Source: JAJZNI01 sp035624785
GTDB taxonomy: Bacteria; Chloroflexota; Dormibacteria; Aeolococcales; Aeolococcaceae
Assembly: GCA_035624785.1 (NCBI GenBank)
Contig: DASPQV010000030.1
Span: 1-30,608, forward strand
Direction: 5' to 3'
DNA length: 30,608 nucleotides
Position numbers and translations under genes: made by a program. Below the pieces are notes generated by a model. It was given only the letters and a program-made list of their open reading frames with translations, had not been told where the DNA came from and ran no database searches. This document shows, in pieces, positions 12,273-19,468 of the stretch (the stretch's first letter is position 1; each line of letters starts with the position of its first letter).

Positions 12273-14086
12273 TGGTCGAGGCCCCGCTCACCCGTGAATG
12301 CGACGTCCTGGTGGTGGGGGCGGGAGGGGCGGGGATGCGCGCCGCCATCGCCGCCGCCGAGGCGGGGTGCTCCACCCTGGTGGTCAGCAAGTCGCTGCTC
12401 GGCAAGGCCCACACCGTCATGGCCGAGGGGGGCATCGCTGCCGGGCTGGGCAACGTCGACAGTGGTGATGGATGGGACGTGCACTTCGCCGACACCATGC
12501 TCGGGGGTCAGCTCATCAACGACTGGCGGATGGTGGACATCTACGCCCGCGAGGTCATCGACCGGGTCTACGAGCTGGAGCGCTGGGGCGGGCTCTTCGA
12601 CCGCACCCCCGACGGCCGGATCATGCAGCGTGCCTTCGGGGCTCACAGCTGGAAACGGCTGGCCCACGTCGGGGACCGCACCGGTCTGGAGTTGATCCGC
12701 ACCTGCCAGGACCGGATGGTGCACACGCCGGGCGTCGACGTCCTCATGGAATACACCCTGACCCGGCTGCTCACCGGGCCCACCGGGGTGGTCGGGGCCA
12801 TGGGCTACGACCGGAACTCAGGAGAGCTGGTGGTGATCCGCGCCCGTGCCGTGGTCCTGGGAAGCGGCGGCTGGGGGCGGATGTACCGGTACACCTCGAA
12901 CTCCTGGGAGGGCACCGGCGACGGCGCCGCGATGGCCTACGAGGCCGGCGCCGAGCTGCAGGACATGGAGTTCGTCCAGTTCCACCCCACCGGGATGGTC
13001 TGGCCGCCGGGGGCGCGCGGCATCCTGGTCACCGAAGGGGTGCGCGGCGAGGGGGGCATCCTCCGCAACTCCCAAGGCGAGCGTTTCATGGAGCGCTACG
13101 ACCCGGTCAAGAAGGACCTCTCCAGCCGCGACGTCGTCGCTCGCTCGATCTACCGTGAGGTGGAGGAGGGCCGGGGCTCGCCCCACGGGGGCGCGTTCCT
13201 CGACATCGCGACCCAGCTGCCGGCCGCCGTCATCCGCAGCAAGCTGCCCTCGATGGTCGACCAGTTCGAGGCCCTCGCCGGGGTCGACATCACCCGCGAG
13301 CCGATGGAGGTCTACCCGACCATCCACTACACGATGGGCGGGATCCGGGTGGACCCGGAGACGGCTGCCAGCACCGTCCCCGGCCTCTACGCCGCCGGCG
13401 AGTGCGCCGCCGGCCTCCACGGCGCCAACCGCCTGGGCGGCAACTCCCTCGGCGACATCCTGGTCTTCGGCCGGCGGGCCGGGGAGTCGGCGGGCGAGCT
13501 CGCCAAGAACCGCGGGCCGCTGGCCATCGTCTCCGATGCGCAGGTCCGTGAGGAGGCCGCCCGGCTGCTCCGGCCCCTGGAGGCGGGCGGGGACCAGGGC
13601 GCCGCCGAGAACCCCTACGAGCTGCACCGGGCCCTCCAGGCGGCGATGCAGGACGACGCCGGGATCGGCCGCAGCGAGGAGTCGCTGAAGCGTGCACTGG
13701 CTGCGATCCAGGAGCTGCGGGAGCGCAGCCCGAGGATCCGGGTGACCGGCGGCAGGGTCCTCAACCCGGGCTGGCACACCTGCCGGGACGTCGACTTCAT
13801 GCTCACGGTCTCCGAGGCGATCGTGAGGTCGGCGCTGGAGCGCCGTGAGTCGCGTGGGTCCCAGTGGAGGTTCGACTACCCGAAGAAGGACGACCGGCTG
13901 GGTCGGGTGAACCTGGTGGCGCTGCGCCGGGGCGGGGCCATGGCCATCGAGGAGCGCCCGGTGGTGCCCATGCCCGACGAGGCCGTCCAGCGGCTCGCCA
14001 GGAGCCGCTTCTTCGACCCGGCGGCACTGCCGCCCCACTACGCGGGCAGGGCCGGAGACCAGGCTGTGCCGGCGGAGGCGCACTGA
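12272..14086 (+). CDS. sdhA: Succinate dehydrogenase/fumarate reductase flavoprotein subunit
   Basis: This 604-residue subunit oxidises succinate to fumarate (or the reverse) with FAD. The dinucleotide-binding motif GAGGAG is at 16-21. KAHTVMAEGGIAAG places His47 where the covalent FAD-linking histidine sits in SdhA. The active-site segment FHPTG has His238, and TEGVRGEGG (Arg258) and SSRDVVAR (Arg286) supply the dicarboxylate and proton-shuttle residues. HYTMGGI and ANRLGGNSLGD are the expected capping and FAD blocks. The helical C-terminal domain with RHS-type residues (NPGWHTCRDV) is intact. Length is usual. It overlaps its neighbours by one base at each end (TGATG on both sides), showing translational coupling from sdhC to sdhB. 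Direction of catalysis cannot be decided from sequence. Confidence 0.95.
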   Translation: MVEAPLTRECDVLVVGAGGAGMRAAIAAAEAGCSTLVVSKSLLGKAHTVMAEGGIAAGLGNVDSGDGWDVHFADTMLGGQLINDWRMVDIYAREVIDRVYELERWGGLFDRTPDGRIMQRAFGAHSWKRLAHVGDRTGLELIRTCQDRMVHTPGVDVLMEYTLTRLLTGPTGVVGAMGYDRNSGELVVIRARAVVLGSGGWGRMYRYTSNSWEGTGDGAAMAYEAGAELQDMEFVQFHPTGMVWPPGARGILVTEGVRGEGGILRNSQGERFMERYDPVKKDLSSRDVVARSIYREVEEGRGSPHGGAFLDIATQLPAAVIRSKLPSMVDQFEALAGVDITREPMEVYPTIHYTMGGIRVDPETAASTVPGLYAAGECAAGLHGANRLGGNSLGDILVFGRRAGESAGELAKNRGPLAIVSDAQVREEAARLLRPLEAGGDQGAAENPYELHRALQAAMQDDAGIGRSEESLKRALAAIQELRERSPRIRVTGGRVLNPGWHTCRDVDFMLTVSEAIVRSALERRESRGSQWRFDYPKKDDRLGRVNLVALRRGGAMAIEERPVVPMPDEAVQRLARSRFFDPAALPPHYAGRAGDQAVPAEAH

Positions 14087-14970
14087 TGGCGGCCGACGAC
14101 CCGGCGGCGGTCGCAAGCAGCGCCGGGGTTGCCGCGGCCGGCGGGCCGGCCGCGGCACCATCGCCGGTCAGCGCGCGGCCGTCGGTCGAGCTGACCGGGC
14201 GCACCATCACTCTCCGGGTCTTCCGGGGGGTGCCCGGCGGCGAGATGGGCTTCGCCACCTACGAGGTTCCCGAGGTGGTGGGCATGGTGGTCCTGGACGC
14301 CGTCCACCATGTCCAGCGCTATCTGGACACTGGGCTCGCCTGCCGCTGGAACTGCAAGGCCGCCAAGTGCGGCTCATGCAGCGCCGAGGTCAACGGAGCC
14401 CCGGTGCTGATGTGCAAGTCGCGGATCGACGACCTGCCCACCGGGCCGATCACGGTGGCACCGATGAAGTCGTTCCCGCTGATCAAGGACCTGGTCACCG
14501 ACGTCTCCCGGAACTACGAGATCAACCGGCAGATCCCCCAGTTCACGCCGGCCCCCGATGACGGCGCGCCCTGGCGCATCCAGCAGATCGACATCGACCG
14601 CCTCTTCGAGTTCCGACGCTGCATCGAGTGCTTCCTGTGCCAGGACGTCTGCCACGTCAACCGCGGCCACGATCTCAGTGCCCGCTTCTACGGCCCCCGC
14701 TTCTTCGTCCGGGTCGCCAGCCTGGAGATGCACCCCAAGGACGTCCTCGACCGGCGCGATCTCACCAGGCAGCAGGGTGGCCTCGGCTACTGCAACATCA
14801 CCAAGTGCTGCAGCGAGGTCTGCCCCGAGCACATCCACATCACCGACAACGCCATCATCCCGATGAAAGAGAGGGTCGCCGACCTCCACTGGGATCCGGT
14901 GCGCTGGGTGGGCCGCAAGCTGCGGCTCGGCGGGCGCCCAGGGACTCCGAAGGCGGGCGATCCGGGGTGA
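14086..14970 (+). CDS. sdhB: Succinate dehydrogenase/fumarate reductase iron-sulfur subunit
   Basis: The 294-residue protein carries electrons from SdhA to the membrane subunit. The N-terminal ferredoxin fold has a [2Fe-2S] site at Cys90, Cys95, Cys98 and Cys110, with an additional Cys86 four residues ahead. The C-terminal domain has CIECFLCQDVC (Cys179, 182, 185, 189) and CNITKCCSEVCP (Cys236, 242, 246; also 241), which supply the [4Fe-4S] and [3Fe-4S] ligands. An Ala/Pro-rich leader of about 30 residues precedes the fold. The start at 14086 overlaps the sdhA stop by one base; a longer upstream frame lies inside sdhA and is rejected. The cluster spacing and long leader fit the Sdh1-like class rather than the E. 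coli type. Confidence 0.93.
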   Translation: MAADDPAAVASSAGVAAAGGPAAAPSPVSARPSVELTGRTITLRVFRGVPGGEMGFATYEVPEVVGMVVLDAVHHVQRYLDTGLACRWNCKAAKCGSCSAEVNGAPVLMCKSRIDDLPTGPITVAPMKSFPLIKDLVTDVSRNYEINRQIPQFTPAPDDGAPWRIQQIDIDRLFEFRRCIECFLCQDVCHVNRGHDLSARFYGPRFFVRVASLEMHPKDVLDRRDLTRQQGGLGYCNITKCCSEVCPEHIHITDNAIIPMKERVADLHWDPVRWVGRKLRLGGRPGTPKAGDPG

Positions 14971-15019
14971 TCTGGGCCGGCGCGGCGGCTCACCGGGCGA
15001 TCCGCGCGGAGCCGCGGCG

Positions 15020-15280
15020 GTGATAACGGTCGTGATCATGGCCACCATCCTGGGCCTGATGGTGGTCGCCTTTGTGGCCTTTTTCTTCTACTCCCGGACT
15101 CCGGAATGGGGAGAGTCCGAGGTCCGCAAATCCTTCCTGCGGATGCTGGTGATCATCAGCCCCCTCTGGGGCATGCGCTACCACGAGCCGCACCACGAGC
15201 TGCCCACCTGGAGCGCGCCGGGTCCGGATGAGCCGAGCCCACCCGGTCTGCGGCCACCCGACGAGCAAGGCGGGGGCTGA
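15020..15280 (+). CDS. Small one-helix membrane protein of unknown function
   Basis: This frame encodes 86 residues from GTG 15020, or 80 from ATG 15038. Neither start has a strong ribosome site. An N-terminal hydrophobic helix (about residues 3-24, LGLMVVAFVAFFFYS) is followed by a short charged linker, a second moderately hydrophobic stretch (FLRMLVIISPLWGM) and a Pro-rich soluble tail. The tail opens with RYHEPHHELP, a cluster of three His that could bind metal or lie near a cofactor. I do not recognise a family. It begins 49 bp after sdhB and lies on the same strand as the cytochrome b genes, so an accessory role in the respiratory block is the natural guess. Codon use (GC at third positions) agrees with a real gene. 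Confidence 0.6.
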   Translation: MITVVIMATILGLMVVAFVAFFFYSRTPEWGESEVRKSFLRMLVIISPLWGMRYHEPHHELPTWSAPGPDEPSPPGLRPPDEQGGG

Positions 15281-15352
15281 CTCCCCAAGGGACCGGTCAG
15301 GGGCCCCCAGTGCCAGGCCTGAAGGTCACATCGAGGTGGGACGTTTAGGCTC

Positions 15353-15358
15353 TAGTAT
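15353..15358 (+). promoter_or_regulatory. Candidate -10 box (TAGTAT) for the cytochrome b module
   Basis: TAGTAT lies in the 143-bp gap between the two small membrane genes, 65 bp before the GTG at 15424. No clear -35 is seen. If real, it gives the cytochrome part its own transcript in addition to read-through from sdhCAB. Confidence 0.35.
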
Positions 15359-15423
15359 CCAGGGGCGGTTCGGTGCATCGTCCGCATTGGAACCTCAGCC
15401 CACACCATCGGGGGACTACCAGC

Positions 15424-15588
15424 GTGGATGCTCCGGCAACGTACTTCCATTGGGGATTCATCCTCATCTCGCTGCCCAACCTCGTTCTCATCCTGGTCAT
15501 GATCCTGCTGTTCGTGGCGGCCCTCCTCCTGCCCCTTCCGGGCCATCGGGACCGGGCCGCCTCGAGGGGAGAGGGCGACGATGAGTGA
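15424..15588 (+). CDS. Small one-helix membrane protein preceding cytochrome b
   Basis: The 54-residue product starts at GTG 15424, 8 nt behind a GGGGGA ribosome site (15410-15415); an in-frame ATG at 15373 is farther from any such site. It has a short N terminus (APATYFHWGF), one long hydrophobic helix (about residues 11-37, LPNLVLILVMILLFVAALLLP) and a charged tail rich in Arg, Asp and Glu. It overlaps the cytochrome b start by 8 nt, so the two are translationally coupled. Small single-helix subunits are common in cytochrome bc/b6f complexes, so a structural subunit of this complex is plausible. No named family was recognised. Confidence 0.7.
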   Translation: MDAPATYFHWGFILISLPNLVLILVMILLFVAALLLPLPGHRDRAASRGEGDDE

Positions 15589-16312
15589 GCCAAGCCCCTC
15601 CATGGCCGCGGAGGTCCCCCGGGATCCCCGAGAGGCCTCCGCCGACACCTCCGCGCCCGCCATCCACACCGTGACGGCCAGGGAGACCGGCTGGACCGCG
15701 GCGATCCGCGACCGGCTCGAACACCGCCTTCCCCTCCGCGAGCTGCTCCCCACCCGGCAGCCCTCGTACGTCGGGTCCTGGGTCTACGTCTTCGGGGTGG
15801 TCACCATCGCCGCCCTGGTCTGGGTGGTGCTGAGCGGCACCGTTCTCGCCCTGATGGGGTCGGCCTGGTGGCACATCTCATCGCTGGGCAGGTTCTTCAA
15901 CAGCCTCCACTTCTGGTCGGTCCAGATGTTCTTCATCTTCATGGTCCTGCACCTGTGGGGCATGTATTGGGGGGCCGGGTGGCGGGACGGGCGGGCCAAG
16001 ACCTGGATGGTGGGGGTGGTGATCTTCCTGGTCAGCATCGTCACCGCGTTCACCGGCTACCTCGTTCAGCAGAACTTCGACTCCCAGTGGATCGCGGTCA
16101 ACGCCAAGGACGCCATCAACTCCACGGGGCTGGGCGGGTTCTTCAACGTCCTCAACTTCGGCCAGATGTACGGGCTGCACGTGATGCTCTTCCCGATCGG
16201 GGTCACCCTCCTCGTGGTGCTCCACATCGTCCAGGTGCGCGGCCGTGGGGTGGTCCGGCCGATCGGCGATCCCTACCGGCCCGAGCCCAGGTCCGGGGAG
16301 ACCGAGGCATGA
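15581..16312 (+). CDS. Cytochrome b6-like subunit (cytochrome b N-terminal domain)
   Basis: The 243-residue protein has an Ala/Pro-rich soluble N terminus (about 60 residues) and four helices (about 65-92, 108-130, 142-163, 198-218). Four heme-ligand histidines are present in pairs: His110 and His124 (13 residues between) and His200 and His215 (14 between). This is the b6-type spacing rather than the 13/13 of mitochondrial cytochrome b. WMVGVVIF followed by TAFTGYLV matches the third helix of b6. The protein contains no Cys at all, so the Cys that anchors the extra heme c of b6f complexes is absent. It would bind two b hemes and shuttle electrons across the membrane between quinone sites. It overlaps the small gene upstream and the next gene (ATGA). 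No Rieske or cytochrome c/f gene is adjacent. Confidence 0.88.
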   Translation: MSEPSPSMAAEVPRDPREASADTSAPAIHTVTARETGWTAAIRDRLEHRLPLRELLPTRQPSYVGSWVYVFGVVTIAALVWVVLSGTVLALMGSAWWHISSLGRFFNSLHFWSVQMFFIFMVLHLWGMYWGAGWRDGRAKTWMVGVVIFLVSIVTAFTGYLVQQNFDSQWIAVNAKDAINSTGLGGFFNVLNFGQMYGLHVMLFPIGVTLLVVLHIVQVRGRGVVRPIGDPYRPEPRSGETEA

Positions 16313-17331
16313 GGCGCCACCCGACGATCGACCGGCGCCGCTACTACGACGGCGTTCGGACCATCCCCTACGACCTGGTCAAGGAGCTGGCGATCGCGCT
16401 CGGCGCCGTGCTGGTGATCGTGGTGGCCCTCTCCGCGGTCCTTTCATCGCCGGACGTTCCCTCAGCGACGATCCGCAGCTGGGCCACTGCCGACCCACTC
16501 GACTTCGTGACCACCGCGGCCAACGAGCTGGCCGGGCAGAGCACGGTCGCCCAGTATGGGCCGCCCTACAACGACCAGAGCGGCTCAGTACAGGGCCTGG
16601 GCCCGATCGTCCCCCAGCAGTGGCTCGGCGTCCACGTCACCGTGGACCCTCCCAACGATTTCGTGCTCCAGCCGCTCTCCCAGGCGACTGTTGGTGACGA
16701 CCAGCTCGCCACCGCCCTCACCAGCTACCGGGCGGCGTCCTCGGACCAGCAGCAGAAGTGGCTGTCGGCGTACATCGACGCGCTGGGCAACGCCAGCATC
16801 AGCGCGGGACAGGTGGTGACGGCTCCGGGGAGCTACGGTCCGGTGCCGGTCCTGATGGACCGGATGCTCCGGCTGGGCCGGTCCGGCGGTCTCGACGCGC
16901 TTCTCCTCACCAGCGACCACTTCTACCAGACCGACTACAGCAAGGCGCTGCTCTTCATGGATGACGGCGGCTACCTGAGCGGCCTGGCCACCGACCAGAA
17001 GCTCACCGGGTCGCAGTGGGGGATGATGAACGAGACCGGGCGCTATCCCGGCCAGGCCTGGCTCTGGCTGTACACCTTCTGGTACCAGATCCCGCCGTAC
17101 AGCACGGCGAGCAACGCTGACCTGCTGGTCGTCCTGACCATGGCCGTGCTGAGCCTGGCGCTCCTGCTGGTTCCGTTCATCCCCGGTCTCCGCGACCTGC
17201 CCCGCTGGGTGCCCATCCACCGGCTGATGTGGCGCAGCCACTACCAGGAGATGCGCCGCCGGCAAGCGGCCGGGTCCTCCGGCTCCCCGGCAGCGACGCC
17301 CAGCCAGGTCCCGTCCGCGCGGCGGGCCTGA
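16309..17331 (+). CDS. Two-helix membrane protein, possible divergent subunit IV (cytochrome b C-terminal) with a large insertion
   Basis: The 340-residue protein starts in a 4-nt overlap with cytochrome b. It has a hydrophobic helix at about 26-46, a soluble region of roughly 230 residues on the far side of the membrane, and a second helix at about 281-302 with a basic tail. By eye, the first helix plus ATADPLDF resembles helix E of b6f subunit IV followed by its PADPFATP segment, and WLYTFWYQIPPY plus the last helix ending VPFIPGL resembles the WYFFPVFQILRTVP region and helix F. If so, about 170-180 residues are inserted between them and the PEWY quinol-site motif is lost (QAWLW instead). 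There is no CxxCH and no Cys, so no heme c. This homology is inference; otherwise it is an unknown protein partnered with cytochrome b. Confidence 0.7.
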   Translation: MRRHPTIDRRRYYDGVRTIPYDLVKELAIALGAVLVIVVALSAVLSSPDVPSATIRSWATADPLDFVTTAANELAGQSTVAQYGPPYNDQSGSVQGLGPIVPQQWLGVHVTVDPPNDFVLQPLSQATVGDDQLATALTSYRAASSDQQQKWLSAYIDALGNASISAGQVVTAPGSYGPVPVLMDRMLRLGRSGGLDALLLTSDHFYQTDYSKALLFMDDGGYLSGLATDQKLTGSQWGMMNETGRYPGQAWLWLYTFWYQIPPYSTASNADLLVVLTMAVLSLALLLVPFIPGLRDLPRWVPIHRLMWRSHYQEMRRRQAAGSSGSPAATPSQVPSARRA

Positions 17332-17411
17332 GCTCGAGGGAATCCGTCCCTAGACCGCCTGGTCTGGTGGCCACGTGGGCTTCGGACCGCCCAGCTCGGG
17401 GAGGCGGGGTC

Positions 17412-18389
17412 TCAGACCGCCTGGACCAGGAGGGACGGGATCGGATTGTCGATGTTGGGCCGGTTGCGCTCGATGATGTCGACCAGCTCCACCACCGCGG
17501 CCGCGGAGCGGCGCAGTGCGGTCCGATCGTCGTCGGAGAGATCGACCTCGACGATCTCCAGCATGCCTTCCGCCCCCAGCCGGACGGGCACCCCGGTGAA
17601 GACGCCGGAGATGCCGAACTCGCCCTCCAGGTGAACGCTGCAGGGGAGGATCTGGCGGGTGTCGAGGAGGATCGCGTCCACCATCTGGGCCACCGCCGCG
17701 CTGGGCGCGCAATAGGCGCTGGTGGTCCTGACCAGGTTGACGATCTCGGCTCCGCCGTCGCGGGTGCGCTGGACTATCTGCTCGAGACGCGCCGGGGGGA
17801 TCAGCTCTCTGACCGGCACACCGGCGACCGTGGTCAGCTGGGGCAGGGGGACCATGGTGTCGCCGTGGCCGCCCAGGACCACCGCCTGGACGTCACGGAC
17901 CGACGTTCCCAGCTCCTGGGCGATGAAGGTCCGGAAGCGGGCGCTGTCGAGGATCCCAGCCATGCCCACGACCCGCTGCCGCGGGAAGCGGCTCACCGCC
18001 AGGGCCACCTGGGCCATGGCGTCCAGGGGATTGCTGACCACCACCAGCACGGCGTCCGGCGAATACCGGGTCGCCTCTCGGACGACGCCGGCGACGACGC
18101 CAGCGTTGATCATCATCAGGTCGTCCCGGGACATTCCCGGCTTGCGGGCGATCCCCCCTGTCACCACCACGATGTTGCTGCCCGCGGTCGGGGCGTAATC
18201 GGTGGTGCCGGTGACCTGGCTGTCATAGCCGACCACCGGGCCGGCCTCCAGGATGTCGAGAGCCTTGCCCTCGGCCAGGCCCTCGACGATATCGACCAGG
18301 ACGATGTCGGCGTAGTCGCGCTCGGCGAGGCGCTGAGCCAGGGTCGAGCCGACATACCCGGCTCCGACGACGGTGATCTTGTGGCGCAC
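17412..18389 (-). CDS. mdh: Malate dehydrogenase (LDH-like, NAD-dependent)
   Basis: This enzyme interconverts malate and oxaloacetate with NAD. The protein begins KITVVGAGYVGS (Rossmann GxGxxG), with LVDIVEGLAEGKALD placing the NAD-selecting Asp. GGIARKPGMSRDDL has the substrate Arg pair typical of malate rather than lactate dehydrogenase. VVSNPLDAM and VLGGHGDTMVP follow, the latter with the catalytic His. I chose GTG 18389 (325 residues): GGGAGGAG lies just ahead, and a TACAAT -10 box at 18438-18433 would start transcription inside the 14 additional codons that an ATG at 18431 would add. The gene converges on the sdh/cytochrome b operon (80 bp between stops), putting two TCA-cycle functions next to each other. 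Confidence 0.93.
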   Translation of the reverse strand: MRHKITVVGAGYVGSTLAQRLAERDYADIVLVDIVEGLAEGKALDILEAGPVVGYDSQVTGTTDYAPTAGSNIVVVTGGIARKPGMSRDDLMMINAGVVAGVVREATRYSPDAVLVVVSNPLDAMAQVALAVSRFPRQRVVGMAGILDSARFRTFIAQELGTSVRDVQAVVLGGHGDTMVPLPQLTTVAGVPVRELIPPARLEQIVQRTRDGGAEIVNLVRTTSAYCAPSAAVAQMVDAILLDTRQILPCSVHLEGEFGISGVFTGVPVRLGAEGMLEIVEVDLSDDDRTALRRSAAAVVELVDIIERNRPNIDNPIPSLLVQAV

Positions 18390-18432
18390 GGGCTCCTCCC
18401 GCTGGGCTGATGCGGATTTCGCGTCAGCCATG

Positions 18433-18438
18433 ATTGTA
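18433..18438 (-). promoter_or_regulatory. -10 box TACAAT upstream of mdh
   Basis: On the minus strand TACAAT (5 of 6 to the consensus) lies 44 bp before the GTG 18389 start. It is one base from the alternative ATG 18431, so transcription would begin after that ATG; this argues for the GTG start. The -35 region is not recognisable. Confidence 0.45.
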
Positions 18439-18545
18439 TGGAGGCCGCCCGGGAGACGAGGCTCCGCAGGGGGGCGACCGTGGCGAGGCGGTGGGCCTTC
18501 CACGCCCTGACCTTCGGCGGCCCGCCGCTCCGGCGGCCGGCCGGG

Positions 18546-18551
18546 TACGAT
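18546..18551 (+). promoter_or_regulatory. -10 box TACGAT for a near-leaderless nth transcript
   Basis: TACGAT ends 9 nt before ATG 18561, and there is no ribosome site before that ATG. The geometry is the same as at 11471 and 26101. No clear -35. Confidence 0.45.
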
Positions 18552-18560
18552 GCCGGGTCG

Positions 18561-19313
18561 ATGGCCTCGCCCGCCCGCCGGCCCGCCGGCGCCCGTCAGC
18601 GTGCCGCGGTCGTGGTCGGGCGGCTCGCCGCCGAGTACCCCGAGGCCGAGTGCGCCCTGGTTCACACCGGCCCGCTGCAGCTGCTGGTCGCGACCATCCT
18701 CTCGGCCCAGTGCACCGACGAGCGGGTCAACCTGGTGACCCCCGCCCTGTTCCGGCGCTTTCCGGATGCCGAGGCGTTCGCCGGGGCCGATCCCGCCGAG
18801 CTCGAGGAGATGGTCAAGAGCACCGGCTTCTTCCGGGCCAAGACCCGCGCCATCATCGAGATGAGCCAGGACGTGGTCAGCCGCTACGGCGGCCGGGTCC
18901 CCGACACCATGGAGGAGCTGGTGACCCTCCGGGGGGTGGGTCGCAAGACCGCCAACGTCGTCCTGGGAGTGGCCTTCGGCAAGCCCGGCTTAGCGGTGGA
19001 CACCCATGTGACGAGGCTGGCCGGCCGATTGAAGCTGACCTCGTCGACCGACCCGGTGCAGATCGAGCGCGACGTCTGCGGCCTGGTCCCGCCCTCGGAG
19101 TGGACCAACCTGGGGCTGCGCCTGATCCTCCACGGGCGCCGGGTCTGCATCGCCCGGCGCCCGCGCTGCCCGATCTGCGTGCTCAACGGCGTCTGCCCCT
19201 CGGCGGAGCTTCCCGCCCTGGTGGCCCGCCCCCGTCTTGCCGGTCACCGCGGCGCGGCCAAGCCGCTCGGGGCAGCCCCACGCGGGGGGCGGGGCCGGCG
19301 GGACGGAGCCTGA
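18561..19313 (+). CDS. nth: Endonuclease III (DNA glycosylase/AP lyase)
   Basis: The 250-residue protein excises oxidised pyrimidines and cleaves the abasic site. ILSAQCTDERVN is the usual helix near the N terminus. The helix-hairpin-helix LVTLRGVGRKTANVV carries the catalytic Lys129, and LAVDTHV the catalytic Asp147. The C-terminal [4Fe-4S] loop is Cys196, 203, 206 and 212 with exact C-x6-C-x2-C-x5-C spacing. A basic Gly/Arg-rich tail of about 25 residues is an extension. ATG 18561 is preferred over the in-frame ATG at 18438 because the extra 41 residues are not family-like and a TACGAT box sits just ahead. It is divergent from mdh. Confidence 0.95.
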   Translation: MASPARRPAGARQRAAVVVGRLAAEYPEAECALVHTGPLQLLVATILSAQCTDERVNLVTPALFRRFPDAEAFAGADPAELEEMVKSTGFFRAKTRAIIEMSQDVVSRYGGRVPDTMEELVTLRGVGRKTANVVLGVAFGKPGLAVDTHVTRLAGRLKLTSSTDPVQIERDVCGLVPPSEWTNLGLRLILHGRRVCIARRPRCPICVLNGVCPSAELPALVARPRLAGHRGAAKPLGAAPRGGRGRRDGA

Positions 19314-19468
19314 GTCGCATGCCGGCAGCCGGCCCGACGGCGAGGGCGGATTCCGCCGCACAGCGAGCCCCCGAGGGCTCGGCGGGGGGGCGCGATGACC
19401 AGCCCGCCTGTCACGAGCCGTGGCGCTACGGTGACGAACGCGGCGAGCAGCCCTTCCGCTCAGGTACG

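Noticed and set aside
17352..17365. AGACC-gcct-GGTCT hairpin between the cytochrome b operon and mdh, with AGACCGCCTGG repeated at 17414-17424
   Set aside because: Five-base stem without a U-tract; the second copy is the coding end of mdh. Too weak for a terminator or repeat call.
18434..19468. Long upstream extension of the coiled-coil protein frame
   Set aside because: It overlaps nth in another frame and has no family-like sequence.
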